DNA from: Synechocystis sp. PCC 7509
GTDB taxonomy: Bacteria; Cyanobacteriota; Cyanobacteriia; Cyanobacteriales; Chroococcidiopsidaceae
Direction of reading: 5' to 3'
Assembly: GCF_000332075.2 (NCBI RefSeq)
Contig: NZ_ALVU02000001.1
Coordinates: forward strand, 3,546,324-3,610,323
DNA: 64,000 nucleotides
In this document: piece after piece, positions 41,974 to 51,393 of the stretch
Position numbering within the stretch: the first letter of the stretch is position 1
Layout of the letters: each line of letters starts with the position of its first letter
Made by a program: the position numbers and the translations under genes
Notes under the pieces: generated by a model
Told to the model about the DNA's origin: nothing
Database searches by the model: none
What the model saw: only the letters and a program-made list of their open reading frames with translations

Positions 41974-43209
41974 ATGCCAAACCCCACCGCCGCCGAACAG
42001 TTTGACCCAAGTAACCCGCGATTTACCGCCGACCGATTCACGCTCCTGGCGCAGATGCGCGCTGAGGCTCCCGTGACCTTCCTACCTGCACTTAATGTTT
42101 ACGCCGTGACGCGGTGGCAGGAAGTGCATGACGTTTTGGGTGATGCTGTGACCTTCGCGTCGTCCGAGGCATTTAGCGCGGGAGTTCATCTCGCGCCCGA
42201 AGCCCTCGCCATCTATTCACTCACGTCACCACTGTTTGCCTACAACCTGATCAATGTGGACAAGCCACTCCACACCCGCTTACGTGAACCACTCATGGCG
42301 GCGTTCTCTCCCAAGCGCATTGGGTCCCTCGCCCCAACGGTGATAGCAGATGTCGAAGACTTGCTTGATGCGATCGCGGCATCAGGCGATCGAACTGACC
42401 TACTCCTAACCTTGTGCAAGCCGCTTCCAGTCCGAACAATTTGCCGACTACTGGGTGTTCCACTTGCGGATGCCGAGAAGTTGAGTAGTTGGTCAGACGC
42501 GCTAATTGCATTCCAGACACCCGGCTTACCTGTTGAGGTGCAAGTCGGTGCAGCACAAGGTTTGCGGGCGTTAGACAACTACGTTCGCGAAACAATCGCT
42601 CTTAAAGCTGCAATGCCAGACGAAGGTTTGATTTCTGCCTTGGTCGCCAGTCGCGCTGCTGGGGAAAACGATTTGTCAGAGGATGAGTTAGTCGCGGATA
42701 TTGCCATCGTTTTCTTTGCTGGACACGAAACCACCATCAATACGATCGCCAATGCGTTCCACTCGCTTTTGCATCGGCGTGACTACTGGGAAGCCGTCGG
42801 AGCGGGAACTTTAGATGCCGAAAATCTCACTGATGAACTCTTGCGCCACGACACATCAGTGATGGGCTTATACCGACGTGCCACCGTAGATACCATTATC
42901 GGCGGTGTTCCCATTCCCCAGGGCGGGACAGTTTGGGTGTCTTATGCGGCGGCGAACCGCGATCCTGCCCTATTCGACGCGCCGGAAACGCTCCAGTGTC
43001 CACGCGCGAATGCCCGCCAGCATTTGACGTTCGGCTACGGCGCTCACTATTGCGTTGGACCGTTGCTTGCCCGTCTGCAATTGCGTGAGGCGATTTCTCG
43101 TACTGCAATTCGTTTCCCCTCTATGCGTCTTGAGCCAGGTGTGATCGTGCCAGAAATCCCGCATCATGGTCTTCGCGCCCCGCTTGCGCTTCCGGTACTA
43201 CTGAAATAA
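41974..43209 (+). CDS. Cytochrome P450
   Basis: 411 residues, bacterial class I size. The I-helix oxygen-binding motif is FFAGHETTIN, the ExxR region lies in ELLRHDTSVMGLYRRA, and the haem-binding loop is FGYGAHYCVGPLLARL with the cysteine ligand. It therefore is an active monooxygenase; no substrate can be told. No ferredoxin or reductase gene is next to it. It is controlled, probably, by the MarR protein upstream. Codon use is more GC-rich than the core genes, consistent with transfer. Confidence 0.93.
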   Translation: MPNPTAAEQFDPSNPRFTADRFTLLAQMRAEAPVTFLPALNVYAVTRWQEVHDVLGDAVTFASSEAFSAGVHLAPEALAIYSLTSPLFAYNLINVDKPLHTRLREPLMAAFSPKRIGSLAPTVIADVEDLLDAIAASGDRTDLLLTLCKPLPVRTICRLLGVPLADAEKLSSWSDALIAFQTPGLPVEVQVGAAQGLRALDNYVRETIALKAAMPDEGLISALVASRAAGENDLSEDELVADIAIVFFAGHETTINTIANAFHSLLHRRDYWEAVGAGTLDAENLTDELLRHDTSVMGLYRRATVDTIIGGVPIPQGGTVWVSYAAANRDPALFDAPETLQCPRANARQHLTFGYGAHYCVGPLLARLQLREAISRTAIRFPSMRLEPGVIVPEIPHHGLRAPLALPVLLK

Positions 43210-43346
43210 TTTTGTCATACCGATTGAATAAAATATAGGAGAAAAATGAAAGCAATTGTCATTCACACCTACGGCAATGAGGACGTTTTACAGCAGTTCT
43301 TGATTGAGCAAGATACAGTTAAAGATGAAACTGGAATGGAAGACAA

Positions 43347-43760
43347 ATGAAAGCATACTCTACAGACCTGCGTCAGAAAATAGTTGATGCGTATAACCAA
43401 AAAGAGAGTTCCCAGAGGCAGTTGGCAAGAAGGTTTCGGGTCAGTTTGACATTTATTGAGAATTTATTAAAGCGTTATCGCACCGATGGAACCGTTGAAC
43501 CCAGAGCGCATGGAGGAGGTCAAGTAGCTAAACTTAGCCCCGAACAAGAGGCGGTAGTAGCTGATTTAGTAGACGAAAATAATGATGCCATTTTGGTAGA
43601 GTTATGCGACCAACTGGAGCAACGTGTTGGAGTAAGGATCAGTCGAGCTACGATGGGACGATACGTCCAAAAGCTCAAACTTACCAGAAAAAAAAACTCT
43701 GCGCGCAACGGAGCGAGACAGCGAACGAGTACAACAGTTGCGGGTAGAATATTGGCATGA
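43347..43760 (+). CDS. IS630-family transposase, first frame (DNA-binding)
   Basis: 137 residues: helix-turn-helix RQKIVDAYNQKESSQRQLARRFRVSLTFIENLLKRYRTDG and a second HTH GVRISRATMGRYVQKLKLTRK. The frame leaves the family sequence after the poly-A run at 43688-43696, so its last ~23 residues are read-through and not native. The catalytic part lies in the +1 frame. Confidence 0.9.
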   Translation: MKAYSTDLRQKIVDAYNQKESSQRQLARRFRVSLTFIENLLKRYRTDGTVEPRAHGGGQVAKLSPEQEAVVADLVDENNDAILVELCDQLEQRVGVRISRATMGRYVQKLKLTRKKNSARNGARQRTSTTVAGRILA

Positions 43761-44301
43761 AATTGAAGCAGTCAACTTGGAGGATTTGGTGTTTGTAGAT
43801 GAGACAGGCTCCAACTTAGCAATGACACGGCGTTATGCCCGTTCTGTCCGAGGCAGCCGCGCCTATAACCACGCTCCTTACGGGCGCGGACAAAATGTAA
43901 CATTGATTGGTGCAATGGCGCTACGGGGGCTGGTAGGTGAAATTACTTTTCCCGGTGCAACTGATGCTCTAGCATTCAAGACCTATGTGACTCAGGTATT
44001 AGTGCCTAATCTCTGGACAGGCGCGTGTGTAGTTATGGATAATTTGCCCGCCCACAAAGTTAATGGTATCCGTGAGGCAATTGAATCGGTAGGCGCAACA
44101 GTCATTTATTTATCCCCCTATTCGCCAGATTTTTCACCAATTGAAAACTGTTGGTCAAAAGTCAAAGAGTTTCTGCGTGCCAGAGCGGCACGAACCTATG
44201 CTCAGTTAGACCAAGCAATTACCGATGCTCTCGCTGCGGTGACACTCCAAGACATTATTGGCTGGTTCACCCATTGCTGTTGCTATGTTTCACCCAACTG
44301 A
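43738..44301 (+). CDS. IS630-family transposase, second frame (DDE catalytic)
   Basis: 187 residues from the first ATG, but the frame is open from the poly-A run (codons [19 protein letters not shown]). It contains the DDE residues: [25 protein letters not shown] and [22 protein letters not shown]. It is +1 relative to the first frame. Fusion would need slippage on the nine A bases. Its stop falls in the right inverted repeat. Confidence 0.9.
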   Translation: MRVEYWHEIEAVNLEDLVFVDETGSNLAMTRRYARSVRGSRAYNHAPYGRGQNVTLIGAMALRGLVGEITFPGATDALAFKTYVTQVLVPNLWTGACVVMDNLPAHKVNGIREAIESVGATVIYLSPYSPDFSPIENCWSKVKEFLRARAARTYAQLDQAITDALAAVTLQDIIGWFTHCCCYVSPN

Positions 44302-45323
44302 GAACTGCTGTAAATTACACCGATGTCGAACGTCCAGAGCCAAAAGCAGACGAAGTTCTGGTGAAAGTTCACGTCGCGGCGGTCAACCCCTCGGATTGGA
44401 AAATCCGCGATGGGATGGGCGAAAACTTCGGACTCAAACTTCCGCTCATTCTTGGCGGCGACATCGCCGGAACTATTGAAGAGGTTGGCGTTGAGGTTAC
44501 AAATTTCCAGCAGGGCGATGCGGTTTATGGGATGACCGTGTCCGGGGGCTTCTCTGGTGGTTATGCCGAATACGCGATCGCCAAAGCAGATGCGATCGCG
44601 CTCAAACCGGAAAGCCTAAATTTTGAAGAAGCGGCGGCGATTTCCATCGGCGCGTTGACTGCGTGGCAAGCGATGTTCGATTTAGCAAATCTGAGTAGCG
44701 GACAAAGAATCTTGATCACCGGAGCGTCGGGCGGAGTAGGCTCGATGGCGGTTCAATTGGCTAAAGCAAAAGGCGCGATCGTTATCGGCACGGCTTCGAG
44801 CAAAAACGAACAGTACGTCCGCGATTTGGGCGCAGATGAATTCATCGATTACACGCAGCAACCCTTTGAAGAAGTCGTCAAGGACGTTGATGTTGTTTTC
44901 GATACGGTCGGCGGCGATACCCAGGAACGAGCCTTCCAAACTCTGAAAAAGGACGGCTTTCTGGTAACGTCGGCGCAGACTCCGTCTGAAGAAAAAGCAC
45001 GCGAATCGGGCGTAGAAGCCGCGTTTGTCTTTTGTAAGCCGAACGCGGGGCAACTAGCCGAAATTAACCGTTTGATTGAAGAAGGCAAATTGAAAATACA
45101 CATCGAAACGGTTCTGCCGCTTGCGGAAGTAAAAAAGGCGCATCAACTTTCTCAAAGCGGGCGAGCGCGCGGCAAAATTGTTTTGCAAATTGGGACATAG
45201 TTTTGAAATGGGCGCGGCAATGGCAATTTACCAACCATAGCCCAACAAGGCGCTGCAACCGACAGCCTACGCTCGTTCCTCGCTACTGCACAAATCAAAA
45301 TTCAACCAAAAAAGGATAAAACC

Positions 45324-46184
45324 ATGATCTTGGTAACAGGAGCCACCGGACAGTTGGGTACAGCAGTAGTCCAAAATCTACTGGAAAACACATCCGCCAA
45401 CCAAATTGCTGCATTTGTGCGTGATGAAAGTAAAGCCTCTGTCTGGAAAGAAAAAGGGGTAGATATCCGTGTAGGCAACTACGATGATACGAATTCACTC
45501 GACAAAGCCATGCAGGGCATTGAAAAGGTCTTACTGATCGCCGGAACAGATGAGGAAAAATGCCTTCAGCAACACAAAAATGTCGTAGATGCCGCAAAAA
45601 AGGCGAGAGTTAAATATATTACTTACACCAGCCGGAATTTGAAAGATCCAAACACTTTGGCAAACAAGTTGATGGTGAGACATTTTCAGACAGAAGATTG
45701 TATCAAAGCGAGTGGGTTGAACTATGTTCTCTTTCGCAATGCCTTGTATATGGACACCATTCCTCTGTTTGTAGGGGAAGGAGTTTTTGATACGGGAATT
45801 AACTTACCAACTGGTGACGGACGAGTACCCTTTGCCCTGAGAAGCGAAATGGGAGAAGCGATCGCCAATGCACTGTTAGAGAGCAGTGGCGATAACCGCA
45901 TCTACAAACTCACCGGAAGTGAGTCCTATTCCTTTGACGATGTTGCGGCTACTCTTGCTGATTTATCAGGTAAGGCGGTAGGTTATACACCTGCTGAGAA
46001 ATCGGTATTTAAGACGCAAATGGAAGAACGTGGCACAACGGAAACTGTGGTTCAGAAGATCGTGGGTTTTCTAACGGATATCAAGAACGGACAGGAAGAA
46101 GAAGTCAGCCCCGACATGGAAAACCTACTTGGGCGAAAACCTGCATCACTTAAAGAGGGGTTAAAAGTTCTTTTCAATTTCTGA
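45324..46184 (+). CDS. NmrA-like NAD(P)H-binding reductase (QOR2-like)
   Basis: 286 residues of the atypical SDR (NmrA/YtfG) type. NADP-binding motif ILVTGATGQLGTAVVQNLL (2-20), FVRDESKASVW after strand 2 and a substrate domain. Related E. coli YtfG (QorB) reduces quinones with NADPH. It lies between the disrupted quinone oxidoreductase and a classical SDR, all on the plus strand, suggesting a shared unit. Ribosome site AAAGGA precedes ATG. Confidence 0.85.
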   Translation: MILVTGATGQLGTAVVQNLLENTSANQIAAFVRDESKASVWKEKGVDIRVGNYDDTNSLDKAMQGIEKVLLIAGTDEEKCLQQHKNVVDAAKKARVKYITYTSRNLKDPNTLANKLMVRHFQTEDCIKASGLNYVLFRNALYMDTIPLFVGEGVFDTGINLPTGDGRVPFALRSEMGEAIANALLESSGDNRIYKLTGSESYSFDDVAATLADLSGKAVGYTPAEKSVFKTQMEERGTTETVVQKIVGFLTDIKNGQEEEVSPDMENLLGRKPASLKEGLKVLFNF

Positions 46185-46208
46185 TTAAATATAGGGAGAA
46201 CAATAAAA

Positions 46209-46943
46209 ATGAACACAGCACTAATAACAGGAGCCAATAAAAGTATTGGTTTTGAAACCGCCCGTCAACTGTTGCAAAAGGGATATTACATTTATTTAGG
46301 CAGCCGCAATTTAGAGAATGGACTAGAAGCTGTCGAAAAGCTTAAAGCCGAAGGATTAACCGATGTGGAAGCCATCCAAATAGATGTCAGCGATGATGAA
46401 TCGGTAAAGGCAGCCCGTGTCGAAATAGGCAAAAAAACCGAAGTGTTGGATGTGCTGATCAATAATGCTGGTATCCTCGGTGGTATGACTCAAACAACAA
46501 GTACAGATATAGCTGTTTTTAAGCAGGTGTTTGATACTAATATGTTTGGCGTAGTTAGCGTTACCCAGGCTTTCATGGATTTGCTGCAAAAGTCGCTTGA
46601 GCCTCGCATCGTGAACGTAACTTCAGGCTTGGCTTCGCTTACTCTGCACAACGATCCTACTTGGAAGTATTACAACGTTAAAGCGGCTGTTTATAACTCA
46701 TCAAAAGCGGCACTTAATATGTACACTATTGTCTTGGCTTACGAATTGCGAGATACACCGTTTAAAGTTAATGTTGTCGATCCCGGATTTACTGCCACAG
46801 ATTTCAACCAGCATAGCGGAACGGGAACCTTGAAGGAGGCTGGCGCGCGTTTAGTGAAATACGCTCTAATTGACAGCAACGGACCGACAGGAAAGTTTTT
46901 TAGTGATGACAATAGCCCGGAAACGGGAGAAAGCCCCTGGTAG
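46209..46943 (+). CDS. Short-chain dehydrogenase (carbonyl-reductase-like)
   Basis: 244 residues: TGANKSIGFETARQL (cofactor motif, about 7-21), INNAGILGGM, catalytic VTSGLASL and YNSSKAALNMYT. The C-terminal region includes VDPGFTATDF. The long insertion near the catalytic Tyr is as in plant and bacterial carbonyl reductases. RBS GGGAG. It follows the NmrA-like gene by 24 bp. NADPH-dependent reduction of carbonyls is likely; substrate unknown. Confidence 0.87.
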   Translation: MNTALITGANKSIGFETARQLLQKGYYIYLGSRNLENGLEAVEKLKAEGLTDVEAIQIDVSDDESVKAARVEIGKKTEVLDVLINNAGILGGMTQTTSTDIAVFKQVFDTNMFGVVSVTQAFMDLLQKSLEPRIVNVTSGLASLTLHNDPTWKYYNVKAAVYNSSKAALNMYTIVLAYELRDTPFKVNVVDPGFTATDFNQHSGTGTLKEAGARLVKYALIDSNGPTGKFFSDDNSPETGESPW

Positions 46944-47047
46944 TTTCAGTTAGTTAACAACCTGATGGCGATCGCGTAGCGTCTCGTAGAGAAGAACGAA
47001 CCATTGGCATCCCCTCACCATAAGGAATTAATAAAAGGAGAAGATAC

Positions 47048-47668
47048 ATGAGTAGTTTTCTAACCAAAATTAAGCCGCCCGTTCTGTTTTACCCCAATTT
47101 TCTCAACTCCGTAGATAACCTCGATTGGTTTCAAAAGTCACAGAAACTAGAATGGACGCGGGGTGAAATAAGTATGTATGGAAAATTAATTCCTGTACCG
47201 CGTGAGGAGTCCTTATTTGGCGACGACCTGCACTACGAATATCGTGGTAGCCAAATAAAAGCCGCTCCCTGGCCGGACTTCTTATTAGAGGCGCGCGATT
47301 CCTTCGGAAAGCTTCGCTAACGCATTTACGCATTAAGCGGATATAAGTTTAATTTTGCCGTTGGTAATCGTTATCTCACAGGCAAAGACTCAATTGGCTG
47401 GCACTCTGATGATTTTCCTCAAATCGGTAAAAGACCTGCGATCGCATCAATAAGCTTAGGTAGCACTCGCAAATTTAAGCTGCGGCACAAGGAAAGCGGT
47501 CAAACCGTTGACTACCAACTAGAGAGCGGGTCTTTGTTAATCATGCTCCCTGGCTGTCAAGAAGACTGGGTTCACTCAGTGCCAAAAACCGCTCGTCGGG
47601 TTGGCGATCGCATTAACTGGACGTTTAGACCTCCTGTGGATGCGATTGATTGTGGCGAGCAAAATTGA
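47048..47668 (+). pseudogene. AlkB-like 2OG-Fe(II) dioxygenase broken by an in-frame stop within a 21-base insertion
   Basis: The frame from ATG 47048 (MSSFLTKIKPPVLFYPNF) reads to DFLLEARD, then TCCTTCGGAAAGCTTCGCTAA, whose last codon is a stop at 47318-47320, and continues uninterrupted as RIYALSGYKFNFAVGNRYLTG, GWHSDD (iron ligands H and D), WVHSVPKT (second His) and DRINWTFR (2OG Arg), ending at TGA 47666. Without the 21 bases the family alignment EARD-RIYALSGYKFN is seamless, so the insert is foreign. It would have repaired alkylated DNA. Confidence 0.85.
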
Positions 47669-48029
47669 CGAGCTTCCCACTCTCTGTAGGGCAAAAGCCA
47701 TGTGTGGCAGGTCATCGGCGTTGTACCGATTGAAACTTACCTTCTCACTTCCACTCAATTAAACTGGTCAGTCTTTGGTTGTGGATGGTGGGTTGTTACC
47801 GACAACCCAGACATGAACAAAATGATTGCTTCCCAAACTGCTTTAGATCGTGTTGATGTGCCTAATTATTTACAGTGCGATCGCTCATTGTTTTCTAAAG
47901 ACAATAGGTGAATAAATGCTCAAATAATTGAAGTTTCCGGCAGGATGTTTCTTGAATCTTTGGCTAACCTCAATCAAAAAGAAAAATAAATTTTTACGAT
48001 GTAGCTCCAGATTTTGGTGCTAGGAAAGA
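47669..48029. other. 361-bp stretch with no convincing gene
   Basis: A possible 69-residue frame at 47702-47911 has no start context, no family resemblance and much repeated Trp/Val text, so it is not called. The region holds one HIP1-type site and the convergent ends of the AlkB pseudogene and the alcohol dehydrogenase. Confidence 0.5.
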
Positions 48030-49121
48030 TTAAGCAGCATCTTCGGCTGGCGCATTGAGCGTCGCCATGTCAATTACCAAACGATAACGAACATCTCCTC
48101 GCTCCAGCCGTTCAAACCCGTCGTTAATATCCTCCGCCTTGATGACCTCAACATCGGCTGAGATATTATGCTGGCTACAGAAGTCAAGCATTTCCTGGGT
48201 TTCTTGAATACCCCCCACACCAGAAGAAGCCAGCCGCCGCCGTCCCATTGTTAGCAAAACGGGGCTAAAATCCATGTCTGCGGGAATGCCAAGACAGCAA
48301 AGCGTACCGTCGAGCTTGAGAATCCGCAGATAGGGATTGAGTGGATGACCCGATGAAACGGTATCAAGGATGAAATCAAAGCGATTTTTCTGGACTGCCA
48401 TTTGCGCCTCGTCCGTTGACAAAATTGCTTCGTCTGCCCCCAGCGCCTTCGCGTCAGCAAGCTTTGCTGCCGACGTACTAAACAGCACAACATAAGCGCC
48501 TAGAGCGTGAGCGAATTTTACTGCCATGTGTCCAAGCCCACCTAGCCCCACAATCCCCACTGTTTTACCTGTCCTTATATCCCAGTGGCGAAGCGGCGAC
48601 CAGGTTGTTACTCCCGCGCAGAGCAGTGGTGCGACGCTTGCCGGAGCGAGATTAGAGGGGATGTGATAGGCAAAATGAGTGTCAACAACATACTCGTTCG
48701 AGTAGCCCCCGCGCGTAATGCTGCCGTCTTGTCTATCTGTGCCGTCATAGGTAGTGGTCACACCTTCACTGCAATATTGCTCTATGTGGCTTTTGCACGG
48801 AGGACATTGACCGCAAGAATCAACGATTGTGCCTACTACCACCGCATCGCCGACTTGGAATTTTGTCACATCTGCGCCGACCGCTGTCACTTCGCCGACT
48901 ATCTCGTGACCGGGGACTAAAGGAAATTGGCTATTTCCCCGAATTGCGTGCAAATCGCTGTGACATACGCCGCAGAACTGAATTTTTACGGCAATGTCGT
49001 TACTTCGCAATGCCCGCCGCTCGAAAGCCCAAGGAAGGAGGCGATCGCTTTTGTTTAAAGCGGCAAGTCCATAACAAGGTCGCATCAATTGTTTTGGCTC
49101 AATAGAGGTATCTTTTGGCAT
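48030..49121 (-). CDS. Zinc-dependent alcohol dehydrogenase (cinnamyl-alcohol-dehydrogenase-like)
   Basis: 363 residues of the MDR family, CAD/YahK type. Catalytic zinc ligands are in FCGVCHSDLH and GHEIVGEV; structural zinc cysteines in CGQCPPCKSHIEQYC; the NADP site is GIVGLGGLGHMAVKFAHALGA. It reduces aldehydes or oxidises alcohols. It is divergent from a LysR gene with 99 bp between them, so that regulator may control it. Confidence 0.92.
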   Translation of the reverse strand: MPKDTSIEPKQLMRPCYGLAALNKSDRLLPWAFERRALRSNDIAVKIQFCGVCHSDLHAIRGNSQFPLVPGHEIVGEVTAVGADVTKFQVGDAVVVGTIVDSCGQCPPCKSHIEQYCSEGVTTTYDGTDRQDGSITRGGYSNEYVVDTHFAYHIPSNLAPASVAPLLCAGVTTWSPLRHWDIRTGKTVGIVGLGGLGHMAVKFAHALGAYVVLFSTSAAKLADAKALGADEAILSTDEAQMAVQKNRFDFILDTVSSGHPLNPYLRILKLDGTLCCLGIPADMDFSPVLLTMGRRRLASSGVGGIQETQEMLDFCSQHNISADVEVIKAEDINDGFERLERGDVRYRLVIDMATLNAPAEDAA

Positions 49122-49220
49122 TTGCGGTTCTTATTTGTAGATTATGAACCAAGGATAGATCGGCTGCGATTAATTTACTAGATAGTATAATCAGCATAGA
49201 TTTATGAAAAATATGCAGTA

Positions 49221-50111
49221 ATGAAACGTGACGAACTAAATGACTTAGCCGCCTTCGTGGTGGTTGCTGACGAGATGAGCTTTACCCGCGCCGCGTCAAA
49301 ACTGGGAATGTCCCCCTCTGCCTTGAGCCACGCTATGAAAGCCCTCGAAGACCGTCTTGGTTTACAATTGCTGGCGCGAACGACCCGGAGGGTTTCAACA
49401 ACTGAAGCTGGCGAACGACTATTAAAGACCTTGCGACCTGCCTTTGAAGATATCAATGCCGAACTGATAGCTTTGGGTGAAATGCGTGACAAGCCTGCGG
49501 GAACGGTACGCATTACCACCTTTAAGCACGCAGCGACCTCTGTGCTGTGTCCCGTACTACCTGGTTTCCTGGCTGCCTATCCAGATATCCGCGTCGAGAT
49601 TACGGTAGATGACGCTTTAACGGATATTATCGAGAGCCGTTATGATGCGGGCATCCGATTTAGTGAAAAGGTTGCCAAAGATATGGTTGCACTAAAGGTC
49701 GGCTCGGATATCCAAACAGCCGTTGTGGGGTCGCCAGCCTATTTTGCTAACCGTCCTATTCCCAATACACCCCAAGACCTTGCCGGACATAACTGCATCA
49801 ACTATCGATTCGCAACTTCTGGCGGTCTTTATTCTTGGGAGTTTGAGGAAGACGGGCGACCGTTTCAAGTCAGGGTCGATGGTTCTCTCGTTTTTAATGA
49901 CGGCGATTTACTCCTTGCTGCTGCCTTAGCAGGACAAGGCATTGCCTATCTTTTTGAAGATCGAATTGCTGACCTTGTTGCTGAGGGTAGGCTGATTAAA
50001 GTGTTAGCAAAGTGGTGTCCAATCTTTCCCGGTTACTACCTTTATCATCCAAACCGCCGCCAGACACCGCCAGCATTGGCGGCGTTGATTGATGTTCTGC
50101 AAGTTAGTTAA
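49221..50111 (+). CDS. LysR-family regulator
   Basis: 296 residues. N-terminal HTH: DLAAFVVVADEMSFTRAASKLGMSPSALSHAMKALEDRLGLQLLARTTRRVSTTEAG, then a substrate domain (about 90-290, VEITVDDALTDIIESRYDAGIRF). It belongs to the aldehyde/drug-response type LysR group often beside oxidoreductase genes. It probably regulates the divergent alcohol dehydrogenase. Confidence 0.92.
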   Translation: MKRDELNDLAAFVVVADEMSFTRAASKLGMSPSALSHAMKALEDRLGLQLLARTTRRVSTTEAGERLLKTLRPAFEDINAELIALGEMRDKPAGTVRITTFKHAATSVLCPVLPGFLAAYPDIRVEITVDDALTDIIESRYDAGIRFSEKVAKDMVALKVGSDIQTAVVGSPAYFANRPIPNTPQDLAGHNCINYRFATSGGLYSWEFEEDGRPFQVRVDGSLVFNDGDLLLAAALAGQGIAYLFEDRIADLVAEGRLIKVLAKWCPIFPGYYLYHPNRRQTPPALAALIDVLQVS

Positions 50112-50188
50112 ATCTGCTGGTATTGTCGAACCACAAAGTGCCTGGCGATCGCCTTAAATTCAACATAAATCAATAATTGTCGCACTGC

Positions 50189-51127
50189 TTAAGCAATGCG
50201 CGATCGTCTAATATCCCCCATTGGCGGCGCGCCAAACAAACGAGAATACTCACGGCTAAATTGTGAGGAGCTTTCATAGCCTACTCGATACGCAGCACTT
50301 GTAGCATCGCAATCTTCCACCAGCATCAGGCGACGAGCTTCTAATAGTTTTAACTGCTTTTGATATTGCAACGGACTCATTGAGGTCACGGCTTTGAAAT
50401 GGTAATGGAAAGAAGAAGCAGACATACTGGCGTTTCTAGCTAGATCCTCAACTCGCATTAGGTTTGTAAAATTAGCCTTAATCAGTTTGATCGCTTCAGC
50501 GATGCGTTGCATTGTGCTACCGGATGTGGCAATCTGGCGGACAGCTTCGCCTTGTTCGCCCATCAGCAAACGATAGTAGATTTCGCGGACAATCATCGGT
50601 GCTAGGATCGGGATATCTTGTGGCGTATCCAAAAGTCGGGTCAGTCGGAGCGCGCAATCAATCAATGGTGCATCAGCATTGCTGACGAACAAGCCTTTGA
50701 CAGAGTTTTCTTTGTTACTGGCAATGATCCCAGTCTCCTCCATCACTTGAGTTTCTGCGAGAATATCACACAGTTGGCGTAAGTCTAATTGCAGCTTGAA
50801 AGCCAAATAGGGCTGTTCTGGAGTAGCTTGTACTACAAATGCTCTTAGTGGCAGATCGACGGAGAGCGTCAGATATTGAGCAACACTATAATGATAGGTT
50901 TCTTCCCCTAGCAATACTGTTTTTTTCCCTTGAACGACAATGACTAGGAGCGGTTCGCAGACATTGTGCAGTGATGTAGAAACATCAGATACTCGTCTAA
51001 ATTCCAGCTTGGCGATCGCTGTAGGATGAGAACCATTCCCCCGACTATCGGTGTGTCTGGTGAGTAATGCCGCCAATTTTTTACACTCATTGTCAATCTC
51101 GCAGTGGTTGATACTCTCAATCGCCAT
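50189..51127 (-). CDS. AraC-family regulator
   Basis: 312 residues. An N-terminal AraC_N cupin-like domain (VVQGKKTVLLGEETYHYSVAQYL, about 60-110) and a C-terminal AraC-type double HTH (FTNLMRVEDLARNASMSASSFHYHFKAVTSMSPLQYQKQLKLLEARRLM, then AAYRVGYESSSQFSREYSRLFG). Subgroup members sense small hydrophobic or aldehyde molecules. It is convergent with the LysR gene. The neighbouring 51128-51393 stretch (266 bp) holds no clear feature beyond its promoter. Confidence 0.92.
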   Translation of the reverse strand: MAIESINHCEIDNECKKLAALLTRHTDSRGNGSHPTAIAKLEFRRVSDVSTSLHNVCEPLLVIVVQGKKTVLLGEETYHYSVAQYLTLSVDLPLRAFVVQATPEQPYLAFKLQLDLRQLCDILAETQVMEETGIIASNKENSVKGLFVSNADAPLIDCALRLTRLLDTPQDIPILAPMIVREIYYRLLMGEQGEAVRQIATSGSTMQRIAEAIKLIKANFTNLMRVEDLARNASMSASSFHYHFKAVTSMSPLQYQKQLKLLEARRLMLVEDCDATSAAYRVGYESSSQFSREYSRLFGAPPMGDIRRSRIA

Positions 51128-51393
51128 GCTAGTTCTTCAACTTATTTCAGCATTATCTTAATGAGCAATATAGTGTAACTCCATTAATTTTTTAAACCTT
51201 GGTTTGGAGGATTAGGCAATTAAACGCGAGGTTTAGGCATTGAACATCCTATCGGTGGCGCTTAACATAAGCATATCTAACTTACAAATTTAGCTATGAC
51301 ATTGCCCACGAGTGCTTTTCTCATAGTGCCTGTGATGCGATCGCAAATCCTCGGAAACTAATGACATCTAGCCCCTAGGATAATTACCAAAAC

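Larger units (their letters stand above)
43291..44310 (+). mobile_element. IS630-family insertion sequence, complete
   Basis: 1020 bp starting CAGCAGTTCT and ending AGAACTGCTG, a perfect 10-bp terminal inverted repeat, flanked by TA on both sides (43289-43290 and 44311-44312), the hallmark duplication of the Tc1/IS630 group. It carries two overlapping frames with a run of nine A bases at 43688-43696 where the frame changes. It interrupts a quinone oxidoreductase gene. Confidence 0.95.
43246..45200 (+). pseudogene. NADPH:quinone oxidoreductase / zinc-type dehydrogenase split by an IS630-family element
   Basis: The gene begins MKAIVIHTYGNEDV at 43246 (SD AGGAG). After the codon GTT it is interrupted at TA (43289-43290) by the element 43291-44310. 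The rest continues at 44313 with [36 protein letters not shown]. Removing the element and one TA restores the exact frame: [12 protein letters not shown]. The rest is a complete quinone oxidoreductase (MDR family; [31 protein letters not shown] site). It cannot be made in full now. Confidence 0.92.

Noticed and set aside
47318-47320. Recoded stop codon (selenocysteine or pyrrolysine) in the AlkB gene
   Set aside because: The stop is TAA, which is not used for either recoding, and the 21 surrounding bases have no place in the family alignment.
47702-47911. 69-residue hypothetical gene
   Set aside because: No ribosome site, no family match and no conserved context; treated as chance.
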